A DNA stretch of 64,000 bases from Blepharisma stoltei. Its lineage: Eukaryota > Ciliophora > Heterotrichea > Heterotrichida > Blepharismidae. Where the stretch lies: assembly GCA_914767885.1 (NCBI GenBank), contig CAJZBQ010000028.1, positions 558,001 through 622,000 on the forward strand, written 5' to 3'. The number at the start of each line of letters is the position of its first letter. Positions within the stretch are counted from its first letter, which is position 1. Of the stretch, positions 23,293 through 33,142 are shown piece after piece. The notes under the pieces are model-generated. The model was not told the DNA's origin, made no database searches, and saw nothing but the letters and a program-made list of their open reading frames with translations. Both the position numbers and the translations under genes were made by a program.

Positions 23293-24115
23293 ATGAGAGT
23301 TTATGCTGTCTGTTTAGTAAGTACTTTACCTCCCTACGAATCCCAAGGCAGCATTCTAAGCTGATCCCAAAAATTTCCTAAAAAATTCATACTCCACAAA
23401 AAGACCCTTGCAGAAACTTGCTGGTTTTTATCCAAAACTTTATCATTATTTTGCCAGCCCGGTACAAAAACTTCCACAATCCAAGAAGAAATGCAGATTT
23501 GTGTCCATCACAGAGAAGATCATTTATCATGCGTAGTGTTCACTAATGTCGATTACCCTAAAAGAGTAGCGTTTGCATTAGCATTTCAAGCAATGGAACA
23601 ATTTTCTACAGTTTTCAGAGATAGATGAAGGGAGCGGTGCAGGTCAAATGACTTTGCCTTTTTGATAGTGTCCATTTCACCGAAGCACTTTTGGTCGAAA
23701 ATTTTTAAATAGTGTACCCATTTGGCCGAAATTTAACGGTTTTTTCGGTCAAATGTCTCACTATCAAAAATGATTCGAACAAAGTTTTCCCCTATGAGAT
23801 GTCGCACTATCAAATTTCCGCAGTCATTTGACATGGAGCCGAAGGGAGCAAGCCAGAAAGGACGCTCTTTATGAATTCCCACAGTTGCAAAGATTGCTAA
23901 ATGACTATCAAAATCCTAGCAATCATGATTCTATTGCGAGGGCAATTGAAAACTCTGATGCAGCAATAGAAGTTATAACTGGGACACTTAATAGGATTCT
24001 TATTAGAGGTGAAACTATAGGAGAAATTGCTATGAAAAGTGAAGAACTCAGTGCAAAATCAAAGATCTTTTATAATGAATCGAAAAAGGCAAAAAGGTGC
24101 TGCATCATTTTTTAA
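23293..24115 (+). CDS. YKT6: R-SNARE YKT6
   Basis: MRVYAVCLVSTLPPYESQ begins a longin domain, followed by an R-SNARE helix (VITGTLNRILIRGETIGEI..LSAKSKIFYNESKKAK) and the C-terminal CCIIF, which fits the dual Cys palmitoylation/prenylation signal of YKT6 in place of a transmembrane anchor. One TGA is read as Trp. YKT6 acts in ER-Golgi, endosomal and vacuolar fusion. The gene is interrupted at FRDRW/REQARKD by a 205-nt element with 9-bp direct repeats. Dropping the element and one repeat gives 202 residues, the usual YKT6 length. Unlike the IESs, this insert has no TA pair that restores the frame. Confidence 0.85.
23636..23840. mobile_element. family D MITE with 9-bp target duplication and no usable TA
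   Basis: Flanked by GAAGGGAGC (23627-23635 and 23841-23849). Ends are GGTGCAGGTCAAATGAC and, inverted, GGCTCCATGTCAAATGAC. The interior carries a long imperfect palindrome around CGAAATTTAACGG. 9-bp duplications are typical of Mutator-like (MULE) transposition. A second copy of nearly identical length (206 nt) interrupts the myosin gene. Confidence 0.75.
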
Positions 24116-24267
24116 GTATGTGACATACATTTAAACAGTTAAGTATAAATGCTATGCTTAAAATATCTTTTACTCCTTGATATTTTACGTTTTTTACTTT
24201 TCTAGGAAAATATAAGCTTAAATTACAATAAAAATATTTGATTAATCCAGATAAATTTTGTCGCGGA

Positions 24268-24703
24268 TTAGTCTGATTTAAATGATACTAACTTTTCTAT
24301 ATCTTTTAATGTGACCCTCCCATCCCCATTGCTATCTACTTCAGAAAACACAGATGTCCTTACATTTTGAGGTGTGTGAGGTATATAGCTATCACATAGC
24401 TCATTAAATACATTTCAATTGATAAATCCTTCATTCTGAAGATCCAAGGCTTGTAAAATCTCTAAAGCTCTATCAGGAGTTTCTTGCATTTTCACTATCC
24501 CTACAAAATCAGGAAATGTAAAAGTTTTGGAATATTGCTCTTTAAGCCTATTCATATAGATTTTGCTGGGCTTGTTTCCAGTTATGTAAATTAATGCACA
24601 CCGAAGCTGATGTGGGGTTAAGTGCTCCTTTTTATCCTGGTCAAAATAATCGAAAATTTCTCTTAAATCTCACCCCTTAACATTGGAACAAAATATGGAT
24701 GGA
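24268..24703 (-). CDS. EF-hand calcium-binding protein, N-terminus unresolved
   Basis: The minus-strand frame reads WDLREIFDYFDQDKKEHLTP..GFINWNVFNELCDSYIPH..FSEVDSNGDGRVTLKDIEKLVSFKSD, ending at a TAA on the minus strand (24268-24270). The last loop, DSNGDGRVTLKD, is a canonical EF-hand with Asp at positions 1, 5 and 12. The first loop, DQDKKEHLTPHQ, lacks the acidic twelfth position. The middle pair is degenerate. It resembles calmodulin/centrin-like Ca2+ sensors of about 150 residues. TGA is Trp before DLREIF. The frame runs upstream to about 24703, where a family B element begins, so the start probably lies beyond it. Confidence 0.7.
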
Positions 24704-24711
24704 TTTAATTT

Positions 24712-24990
24712 GTTGGTTCCCTTTAAATTGAAACAAAGGAAAATTTATCCGTGTAAATATTAATTTTTATAAAATTAGTTTTGACCTAATTTTATTAAAA
24801 AAAATGCAAGTAGAATATTATTTAAACAGCTTTCTCAATGAATCGATTAATTTTTTTAACATCAGAGAATTTAATTTGATATTGCACTATTTATTAATTT
24901 TTCAAATTTTATTACATTTGTTTTAAAAAAATCAAAACTTATTTAAATCGAGCAAGATTTTTTGTTATAATTTAAAGGGGAAGCAAGTTC
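24712..24990. mobile_element. family B MITE at the 5' end of the EF-hand gene
   Basis: Ends GGTTCCCTTTAAATTG and AATTTAAAGGGGAAGC are inverted and match the element at 123-564. The terminal TA is not preserved on the left, so exact IES limits are unclear. It probably separates the EF-hand gene from its first codons. Confidence 0.55.
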
Positions 24991-25244
24991 TTCATAATAT
25001 GAAATTCAATAATTATGCAAATCATTTTTGAGTAGCTTTTGAAGAGTGCTAGGACAAAATAGAAGCTAAAAACACTAAGATATGAAGAATAGTTTTAGCA
25101 TTAAACAAACTACAATAATACTATAAGCAAATTCAATAAAGCCAAAATTATTTTGATTAAAATTATTGCCACTGAAACTGATTAAGCGTAAAAATAAGAA
25201 TATAGAGCCTGCACCGCTATAGCGTACCTTGAAGCATGCTTCTT
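24991..25244. other. AT-rich stretch
   Basis: No supported gene. It may contain the first exon of the EF-hand gene on the minus strand (an ATG reading MICIIIEFHIMK is present), but this is not secure. Confidence 0.3.
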
Positions 25245-25385
25245 CTCTACAGCAACTTAAGCTCTTAAGAGCCGCCTAAATGTGGCAAATCAACTCCAAT
25301 CTGACAAATCCTTGCAAAAGTATACCCTTTTGTCGGCTTGGAATTGACTTACCACCTAGAGGTGGCTCGTAAGCACTCCAATAGC
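25245..25385. repeat. imperfect foldback repeat
   Basis: CTTAAGAGCCGCCTAAATGT near the left edge pairs with ACCTAGAGGTGGCTCGTAAG near the right edge, and an inner CAACTCCAATCTGACAAA with TTTGTCGGCTTGGAATTG. About 45-bp arms with several mismatches. A decayed relative in style, not in sequence, of the palindrome at 3884-4113. Confidence 0.55.
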
Positions 25386-25425
25386 TGCATATGAAATGTT
25401 GATGCATTTTGATAGGCGACTTTCC

Positions 25426-25714
25426 TACCTTCCTCTCCGTGGCGAACACAAAAATTTTGTTCGCTCAGGGGGGGTTAATTTTTTTTAATATATAAATTTT
25501 ATTGTAAAAATTTTAATATCGAAATGCAAAAATTAAATTAATTTAGTTTAAAATTTATGTTTAGAATTCAAACTGTTTAAAATTAAAAAAATTAGCTAGA
25601 AATTTCATTATAATAATTATCACTTATATATCGAATTTTATTTTTAAAAAACAAAAAATTCGCTCTAAAAATAGGGATTTTTCCAATGGTTTTTGCTCAC
25701 TTAAGAGGGGGGAG
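25426..25714. mobile_element. diverged family A MITE
   Basis: Starts TACCTTCCTCTCCGTGGCGA with an adjacent hairpin and ends GCTCACTTAAGAGGGGGGAG before TAAG. Intergenic. Internal CTAGAAATTTCATTATAATAATTATCACT is the conserved family core (here shown in two parts: CTAGAAATTTCATTATA and ATAATTATCACT). Confidence 0.7.
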
Positions 25715-25730
25715 TAAGAGAAAATTTGTT

Positions 25731-25875
25731 CGAAGCATTTTTGATAGTGAGATATTTGACCGAAAAACCGTTAAATTTCGTCCGAATGATACACTATTTA
25801 AAAATTTTCAACCAAATTTACTTTAATGAAACATGCACACTATTAAAAGTGCGCGATTATTAGACATGCACCCTC
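25731..25875. repeat. decayed family D element
   Basis: Shares TTTTTGATAGTGAGA, ATTTGACCGAAAAACCG and AACATGCACACTATTAAA-type blocks with the intact copies in YKT6 and the myosin gene. Ends are eroded. Confidence 0.5.
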
Positions 25876-26049
25876 AAAGCTGTGTGGAGATGCATAGGCC
25901 AAGCCATGCTATAGTTGTGCAATCACTACATTAAGAATTCAGTTAATTTTTCTTCAAGCTCTTTCTCACTTCATAGAAATATTAATATTGAGATTATAAT
26001 ATTTTTGAGTAAAAATATAACCGAAATAAAATTTAATAAATATTAAAAA

Positions 26050-26234
26050 GGGTGCAACCCCATGATCTTGAACTTTTGATAATATACATTTCACCGAATA
26101 CATTTAGTCGAAAATTGGCTGAAACTTTTTGATCGTGAGACATTTGATGGGGGAAAAAAAAAGTTAAATATCGACCAAATCTACATCGGCGAAATGCACA
26201 ATGTTAAAAATACTCTTTAATTTGGCAGGAGCCC
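26050..26234. repeat. decayed family D element
   Basis: Begins GGGTGCA and ends TGGCAGGAGCCC, matching the two distinct ends of family D, with ATTTCACCGAATACATTTAG inside. Flanks TTAAAAAG and TTAAAAGA may be a weak 8-9 bp duplication. It lies just upstream of the gene at 26257. Confidence 0.5.
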
Positions 26235-26256
26235 TTAAAAGAAGTTACAATTTCTT

Positions 26257-27877
26257 ATGAGAAGTAAAAGAAACTCATCCATGCATGATTTAGAAGTCGA
26301 TTTAATGCCAGCCCATCTCACAGCAAGAGATAGCCCTCATATAAGCTCTATCGCCCACAAGGAAACGCTTCTTTTTGACTCGATTCGGCGATCCTCTTTA
26401 AACCCATCTGCAGAAAAAACGATAAAGCATGCTAGACACAATTCAATGAAAATTTTACAGTCTCCAAGCGGTTCTAATTGAGGATCTGTTGATAATAAGA
26501 CTTATAAACCAACTCATGTAAGATCAGGGAGCGACTTATCATATTTAATAATCCCCACTCGATCCTCAGTGCCATCGTCCCCTACTAGCTATAAACTGGG
26601 ACCTGGATACTATAACGTATCATTAAGCACTCTAGCAGGCCCTTCTTTCCAATTTTCTACACTGTCAAGATTTTCTAATAAAGATGCATATTTATATCTT
26701 CCAGCTATAAATAAGCAGCCGCCTAACGAAGCTACAAGAAAAGAAAAATTCAAAGAAATTATTAGAGACAACAAAAACATGTACAAATATATCCCTGAAA
26801 ATCGGATAAAAACTATACAAGAAAGAGCAGTTGCTGAATCAACAAGAATAGTTGAAGCTATACACAAAAAACAAGACATTTTACTTACAAAAAAATTAGA
26901 AAAAATTTTAAATTTTGAAAGCAAACAGCGAAGATTTGAATTTAAGCTAAAACGAGACGAAGTGACCAAGATTTACAAATCTTGAATAGCCTTAAATGTT
27001 GTCTTTGGTTGGGCTGCTGATGCTAATGTGAAATATTTGCACCGAAAAGATTTACATGAGAGATCTCAAGGAGTCTTAAAGCAGCTAATGATCCTTTGTC
27101 TGGCAGTCGGGAAGTTCAAGAGGCTTCATAAAAGAGTTAAAGTGATACAAGCTATCAGGACATTTAGAAGAATGAAGGCTCCTGCAGTAAAATGGGTCAA
27201 AAATATCAAAAATCATCATCGATCAAGGATATGTGAGCTTGCCGAAAGAGCGCTGTCTAAAGACGTCATGTTTAATCTGATGGCAGCTTTTATCAGGACA
27301 GTCATTTTTATTCAGAGAACTATGAGATGCATTGTAAAGCAGAGACAGCAAGGACTTATGATCAAACACTTATTATGGAATAAAGTGGAGTATAGAATGT
27401 ATGTTGAGCACTGTGTGAAAAAGCATACATTGCCGAAGTCTGAACTTGATAAAAGAATCAGTTTCCAAGCAATTCAAGGCCGTTCTTCTATACCAGTTCC
27501 TGTAAAGGAATTTGTAATTATTCAATTTTGAACTAAATTAAGCCATAAATTATTTTTAATGTATGGCATGATTTTTTTTAACTTATAATTTGGCATAGAA
27601 TAAACAAAATTTAAAGCTGAGAAGAGACGCTTATATGGAGTCATTAAAAAACTATAAAAAAACATGCCAACAGCTAAAGGAAAACTATGAAAAAACTCGT
27701 TATAAAAGAGAAGCAGATGCAGCACTTTATAGCCGAAAAGTTGAAGAATTGCAGTTGCCATCAAAACCACAACCGAGTTATGTATTTTCTGAGCAAGATT
27801 TTAGAAAAATGATCAATGAAACTGAGCAGAAAAGAGGTGAGTGGGATGAAATAATAAAAAAAACACAGAATAAATAA
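26257..27877 (+). CDS. basic helical protein with IQ-like motif, one IES
   Basis: MRSKRNSSMHDLEVDLMP opens a frame that continues through three TGA(Trp) codons and one 67-nt IES to KKTQNK at 27877, about 517 residues. The first about 200 residues are Ser/Pro-rich (SSVPSSPTSYKLGPGYYN). The middle is Lys/Arg-rich helix (KFKRLHKRVKVIQAIRTFRRMKAP), then AAFIRTVIFIQRTMRCIVKQ, which resembles an IQ calmodulin-binding motif, then a coiled C-terminus. GPGYYN recalls STPGR/SHIPPO-type repeats of microtubule-associated ciliary proteins. A ciliary or cytoskeletal role is a guess. Convergent with the P-loop gene, 8 nt apart. Confidence 0.7.
27534..27600. other. short IES, 67 nt
   Basis: TAAA occurs at both edges. 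The insert carries stops. Removal joins VIIQFWTK to QNLKLRRDAYMESLK in frame. Confidence 0.65.
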
Positions 27878-27884
27878 GAATAAA

Positions 27885-29040
27885 TTAAAGCTTTTTTAAT
27901 GTTTCTTGGACTACTTTTAAGACATATTGATTACGAAATCTTACTGAGCCATTCAGATACTCTTGGGCGAGACCTAGGTCTTTTAGCTCTTTGGCTAAAA
28001 CAGTTGCAGCAAAAATGTCACCTAAAGGTCGGCTTTGATTAATTAAGCTTATTGAGTGACTTAAATCCTTTCTTAGGTCAGGGTTTTTGGCAAGTAGATT
28101 TTGTAGTTTTCCTTGGATTTCTTGCTTTTTATGCTCCAAAAATGTGTGTGCTTTTTCTTTGTTCTTCATCATCTCAAATGAATATTCTAAATTAGGACCA
28201 ACTTCCTCATAAATTGTGGAGACTTCACGGAAATCATATCCTTCAATATTTGATATACATTTTAATGTAAATTATTTCACATTTAGAACAATTTATTTTA
28301 TTTATTCAATTTTCGCTTATTTATTAATTCATTTCGTAAATTATAAAAATTTTTAAATAATTGTCTTTAGATAATGGATAGAGAGATTGTATTTCTGGTT
28401 CTCCAAAGCTATAAGCATATTTAGCTAGACTTGCGTCGTTTAAAGCTATCAATACTTCTGCAGCGTTATTTTTAAATAAATCTCATAAATATTTTCAAAA
28501 ATACTCTTGGATTTGATTTGGTACTTTTTCAATCCCATCTACAATTATATAATGTTTTTCTTTGCTTTCATCATTTTGTATTGCTTTTGTTATAAATTTA
28601 AACCATTTCAAAACTTCAAAGGCTTCTAATTCGCTATCAGATTTGAACTGATTTACAGTTTCTTTTAGATCAGGCTTTATGTCAATTCGCAAAGATTTCC
28701 TTGGGTAAATTTTACTTTCGATCTCACTTAAAAGTAAAGATTTTCCAGTTTGAGGCTGATCAAAAAGAACGACAATTGATTTTGGAAATTTTTCAAAGAT
28801 TTCTTCGCACTCTTGAGGTCTGGAAACTCCATTAAATTCCTTAGGCTTTGAAAAAGCGTCTTGAATAGATTTTATTCGTTGCTTACGAGATGATTCTGGA
28901 TCTCTTTTGTAGTTTATGTAAGAATATGCAGCTCCGCAGCAGCCGAAGGCAAGAGTATAATAAATTAGGTTATTTCTGAAAAATCTGTATTTAAATGAGC
29001 TGAAAGATCGAGAGCTGCGAAATAAATTCCTTGATAGCAT
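27885..29040 (-). CDS. mitochondrial P-loop NTPase-like protein
   Basis: MLSRNLFRSSRSFSSFKYRF is Arg/Ser-rich without acidic residues, a typical mitochondrial presequence. A hydrophobic stretch (NLIYYTLAFGCCGAAYSYI) follows. A Walker A-like loop FDQPQTGKSLLL and Walker B-like HYIIVDGIEKV are present. Resembles the ATPase core of STAND/AAA proteins; no precise family assigned. Two TGA(Trp) lie near EYFWKYLWDLF. An 88-nt IES separates NYLKIFI from SNIEGYDFREVSTI. The C-terminal part is helical (KNKEKAHTFLEHKKQEI..LKKL). About 355 residues. Probably a mitochondrial membrane-associated ATPase (inference). Confidence 0.65.
28254..28341. other. probable IES, 88 nt
   Basis: AT-rich and stop-containing, between two TAs in matching phase. 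Frame arithmetic is consistent, but the precise TA choice is by inference. Confidence 0.55.
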
Positions 29041-29681
29041 TTATTTTATTAATTAATTTTATGAAGCTACTGCATATAAAAGATTTTTCGAGAATTTAGA
29101 TGTTTTTGAAAATAAACCAAATATTATTGCAGCCTCGCATTCAATATCAAAGAGAGATTTAATTAACTTAAAATGATGTTAAAATTTTAGAAGAATTGCA
29201 TAAGCCTGAGCCAAAAGCAGGCTCAGGCGATGCCAATTAAAATAATATAACAAAATAAGAATCGAAAACTTTGTAAAAATGCAAATATCGATAATAAGCT
29301 CTTACTTCAAAAAAAAATTAATCACAAGTATTTATTTTCTTAAAATAAAATATTTTTAGGTCTTTGAATTTTTTATTTTAAATTTAAGGAAAAAGAATAA
29401 AATATAGTAAAATTCCCTTTTAAATTCTGAATTAAATTATTTCTCTCTTTTAATTTTTCATAATTTATATTTTTTTTTACTCTATTGGCATTCAGTTCAT
29501 TCACATTTATTTTATTGTAATGTTCCTATTTCTAAAATTTACAATCCTTATCTAGCCAAGCATAATTTGGCCTAAGTCCTTATATTGTAAAATTTAATAA
29601 GAGAAATCTAATTAATATCTAAAGCTCAAAACTAAGCATGTATAGTTCATAGGTTTCTCCTGCAATTTAAAAAATATCAAA
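29041..29681. other. intergenic with a strong hairpin
   Basis: AT-rich. GCCTGAGCC at 29204-29212 and GGCTCAGGC at 29220-29228 form a perfect 9-bp GC-rich stem with a 7-nt loop, unusual in this composition. No gene seen. Confidence 0.5.
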
Positions 29682-32600
29682 ATGGATGAAATAGGCTTTA
29701 AAAATAAGAAAGACCTTAAAAGAAGATGGTCAGCTTTATCAATAATGCAAAGAGTATCGAAAAGGAAAAGAAGTCTGTTTTGACCACCTGAAAGAGAGGA
29801 ATCCTTAGCTTTATCGCATTACAGCTTTTTTCCAAGCAAAGATGTGATAAAGCATAAAGAGAAGCAAGACAGGCTCGTTTTTAATCCTACCAGTTTATTA
29901 AGAGTTGTATGAGATACTATAATTTCTGCACAAGCAGTCTACTTACTCTGCTTCAAAGACAATAAAAATTGGGAAAATCTTATTTGGGAATTAGCTCTTT
30001 ATAGAGTGGTCCAAAAATTTTTTATTCAAACATTTTTTCTTTAAAATAATTTATATATTTGAAAAAGGGATCTCTAGCTAATTTTATTAAATTCTAAGCA
30101 GCCTGCACAAATTTTATAAATTAAATTATAGAAATTTCCCATAGATGGCGCTGTTTGCCCTTGATTTGCCCACTGGGGGAAATTTTTTGGTTCGACCAGT
30201 ACCATATGGTTTGTCAAACCAAAAAATTTTCCTCATGGGCAAATCAAGGGCAAACAGCGCCATCTATGGGAAATTTCTATAGATTTTTCTTGCAAAAAAC
30301 TCTATAAGAGCAAACAAAATACTCTCTTAAAGGGCTAAAGTTAGCTATTACAATACCTTTTTCTTTGAGTTTTTGACAAAAGATAGACAAGAACCTTATC
30401 ATTCCCTTTGAAATTTGTTTTATGATTGATTTTCTTTTAAATTTTAACACAGCTTGCTATATCCATGGGGTTTTGGTCGCAGATAGAAAAAGGATATTTA
30501 TTCATTATTTGTCAACCTATTTTTTATGAGATTTTTTATCAGTAGTACCTTATGAATGGTTTCTAAATGATATGGAGCCAGACTCTGGCGAGCGTTTTCG
30601 GTTTGATTACTGGCATTGGCCTCGATTATTTTGATTAATGCGATTAACAAGAATGACAAAACTAAGAAGATTAATTTACAATGTCGAAGACAATTATCCA
30701 AATCCTCTTATATATTTTATTACTCGTACTTTAATATTTTTACTACTTGCATTTTTATCGTGCCATTGAATAGCATGTATTATGCATACTGCGTGATATT
30801 ATTCTCTAGCTTCCCTAAATAGTGAGTTTTCTTAATTTAAAGTGAATTTTTTTATATTAATAATTTATAATGATAATTTATAAGAATATTTAATTATTGT
30901 ACTTCAATATCCTCCAATTTTTTTCCATTAAAATAAACGATATTAATTATGATAAATTAATTTCAAAATATCATAAACTTTGATAATTATTGATAAGGAA
31001 AAAATTCTTGCTATTTTAGCAGTCTGAGGAAGTAAGCTATAATGGCGATATGTGGCAATCCTATATAGAAGGCATAAGGGAGCAATATTTGGCTAAACTT
31101 GAGCAAGTTGTAGTAACAATGCTTACAGTCGGATACGGAAATATGACTCCAAAATCTATTCCTGAAAAAATTGTTACCATCATTATTGAGGGTTGTGCCT
31201 CAGGATTTCTCGGGTATTTAGTAGGAGGTATTATAAGTACTATTAGGTATTCTGCTAAAGATTCAATATATTTTGTCGGATTAAAACGAAAAATGAACAT
31301 TTATTTACACAAACATCACATTCCTCAACCTTTAGGGAGAAAAATCATGGCTTATATAGATCATCTTTACCAGTATCAGAAACAAAATATTTTAGATGAG
31401 CAAGAAATATTAAGCTCTTTATCACAACCAATGCAAAGAGAAATTTACATTAAAACTCGAGGAGACCTTCTAATTAAAAGTGCTCCATTTCGAGACTACT
31501 CTTATAAATTTCTAAAATATCTTGGCCAAAAGCTGGAAGTTGAACTATTTTCACCTTCTGACTTGATTTTTAAGCAAGGAGAGAAGAATGACGCTATATA
31601 TTTAGTTAGGCAAGGATCAGTAGAAATTTTTCATCACTCAACTGGAACAGTTTATACTGAAATTCGAGAAGGAAAATATTTTGGGGAGATTTCGTTTTTT
31701 CTAGGGAGAAAAAGATGTGCTTCTGCAAGGTCTGCGGAATTTTCAGAGCTCTTTAGCTTAAATCGCGAATTTTTTCAAAAAATGTTATTCAATTTCTGAT
31801 AAAATTGCAAATAGAAGCATTCTAAAATGATCTATGGGGAAACTTAAGGGGGTAAAGCATATTAAAATTGCCAAAAGAGCAAGAATTGACAAATATTATT
31901 GTGAATAATTGCAAAGGAAAAGACCTGAGCTATTTAGGAGTTAGATGCTATTATTGCCTTAAAATGGGCCACGTTGTGGAAGAATGCAACGAAATTGTGT
32001 ATAAAACTGATCATGATTCTGTTATAAAAAGAGCAAATTTTCTGAAAAATGCTGGGAAAAGGATTTCAAGGAAAGATATAGATTCCGAAAGAAGGCGTGA
32101 AGTGGTTGTGTTAAGACGTCACAGCCTTCAAAATATTCATGGAGGAGAAATAGATCCTATGGAGCAGTATCAAAATAGAAAAACTTTAATAGCTAAAGTC
32201 AAAGGCTATGATATACGTAAAATATGTAAGGGAAGGTCAAGAGAAACAATGATTACTGTTCTAACATGCCTCTTAATTAATTAAGAAATTTAGTTATTAT
32301 ATATGAAATTTTCTTTATTAATTAAATAAATTATACTGGAAAAAGTCTATTTTATTAAAGGAATTAAAGTTTTTTATAATAATTATAGTGAAAATTTAAA
32401 AATTAAAGATATTAAATGTTTTATTTTGCTCATATCAGCAGTTTTCTAAGACAACTAGGAATGTCTAGACTCTGCTTGGGATAGTAAAAGATGACAAAGA
32501 AGACACAGAAGAAAAAAACTATTACCCGAATATACCAAATTATTTGCAATTCAGCAAAAATTACACTACAAAACATAAAAATAGGACCCTAGAAAGTCCA

Positions 32601-32717
32601 TTGAAAGGTTCATTAATCCATTTATCTGCCGAGTACTTTTCAGGTGATGAACACGACAGAAAAAAGAAAAAAATTTCTGATGGAAATGAAACAATGAACT
32701 CAAGTCTTGAAATTTAG
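29682..32717 (+). CDS. CNBD potassium channel A with C-terminal zinc knuckle, four IESs
   Basis: MDEIGFKNKKDLKRRW to NSSLEI after removal of four IESs (398, 226, 77 and 223 nt) gives 703 residues, against 698 in the uninterrupted neighbour at 33143-35239. The two align throughout. Domains: cytoplasmic N-terminus (RRWSALSIMQ); S1 (AVYLAITIPFSLSF); S2/S3 (FLLNFNTACYIHGVLV); S4 region (MRLTRMTKLRRLIY); pore TMLTVGYGN; C-linker; CNBD (LEVELFSPSDLIFKQGEKND..GKYFGEISFFLGRKRCASARS). After the CNBD comes CYYCLKMGHVVEEC, a CX2CX4HX4C zinc knuckle normally found in nucleic-acid-binding proteins. Many TGA(Trp) codons. GYGN, not GYGD, makes selectivity less certain. Confidence 0.85.
29944..30341. other. 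IES 1 of channel A, 398 nt, containing a nested foldback element
   Basis: TTACTCTG at the left and TTAGC at the right. Removal gives QAVYLAITIPFSLSFWQK, matching QAIYLALIIPFSLSFMQK in channel B. The interior includes the palindrome at 30127-30281. Confidence 0.9.
30127..30281. mobile_element. foldback element nested inside an IES
   Basis: Begins TATAGAAATTTCCCATAGAT and ends with its reverse complement. About 70-bp arms with few mismatches (shared CGCTGTTTGCCCTTGATTTG) and a short centre containing ACCATATGGT. TATA flanks both sides. An insertion within an existing IES. Confidence 0.8.
30807..31032. other. IES 2 of channel A, 226 nt
   Basis: Left edge TAGCTTCC, right edge GGAAGTAAGC. Removal gives WYYSLSYNGDMW, equal in length to WYYSLSSNGDMW of channel B. 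A TA 9 nt downstream is a second possible left cut. Confidence 0.75.
31786..31862. other. IES 3 of channel A, 77 nt
   Basis: Removal joins FFQKML to KLPKEQELTNIIVNNCKG, matching FKRFLIKFPKEAEMTQIIVNNCKG minus one residue. Confidence 0.7.
32262..32484. other. IES 4 of channel A, 223 nt
   Basis: Removal gives TMITVLKDDKEDTEEKNYY, matching TIITLLDDDMNDISEDRDYY of channel B. Confidence 0.8.
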
Positions 32718-33142
32718 TGTTTTGATATATAGAAATATCAATTATAGGCAAATGAATCACATAATTAACGTTGGGTTTTATTGTATTATTAAGCCGTTTG
32801 AGAATAAAAACTATTAGTTATAGATTTTGTTGCTTACAATGAATTAAAACAAAAAAATAAAATTTGAATTTTATTATAGAATAAGATATTATCTTTTAAA
32901 GTCTTAATTGTCATAATAACTTCTTTTAAATGTTTCGCCATTTGCAAAATTTCCTATATTCGCTACAAAAATTAGCTTAATTTTTATATAAATTTATTCA
33001 ACTCTAAAAATTTTAATCAAAAATTCACATAAAATGTTTGATAAGAAAATCATCCAGCAGGCTGTTTATCTAAATAAATTTCTAGGCACTTTTAAATATA
33101 AATCTGCAAAGAACATTTTCAAAAACATTCTGCTTGATTAAT
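32718..33142. other. intergenic between tandem channels
   Basis: AT-rich, 425 nt, no coding or repeat signal. Presumably the promoter of channel B. Confidence 0.5.
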
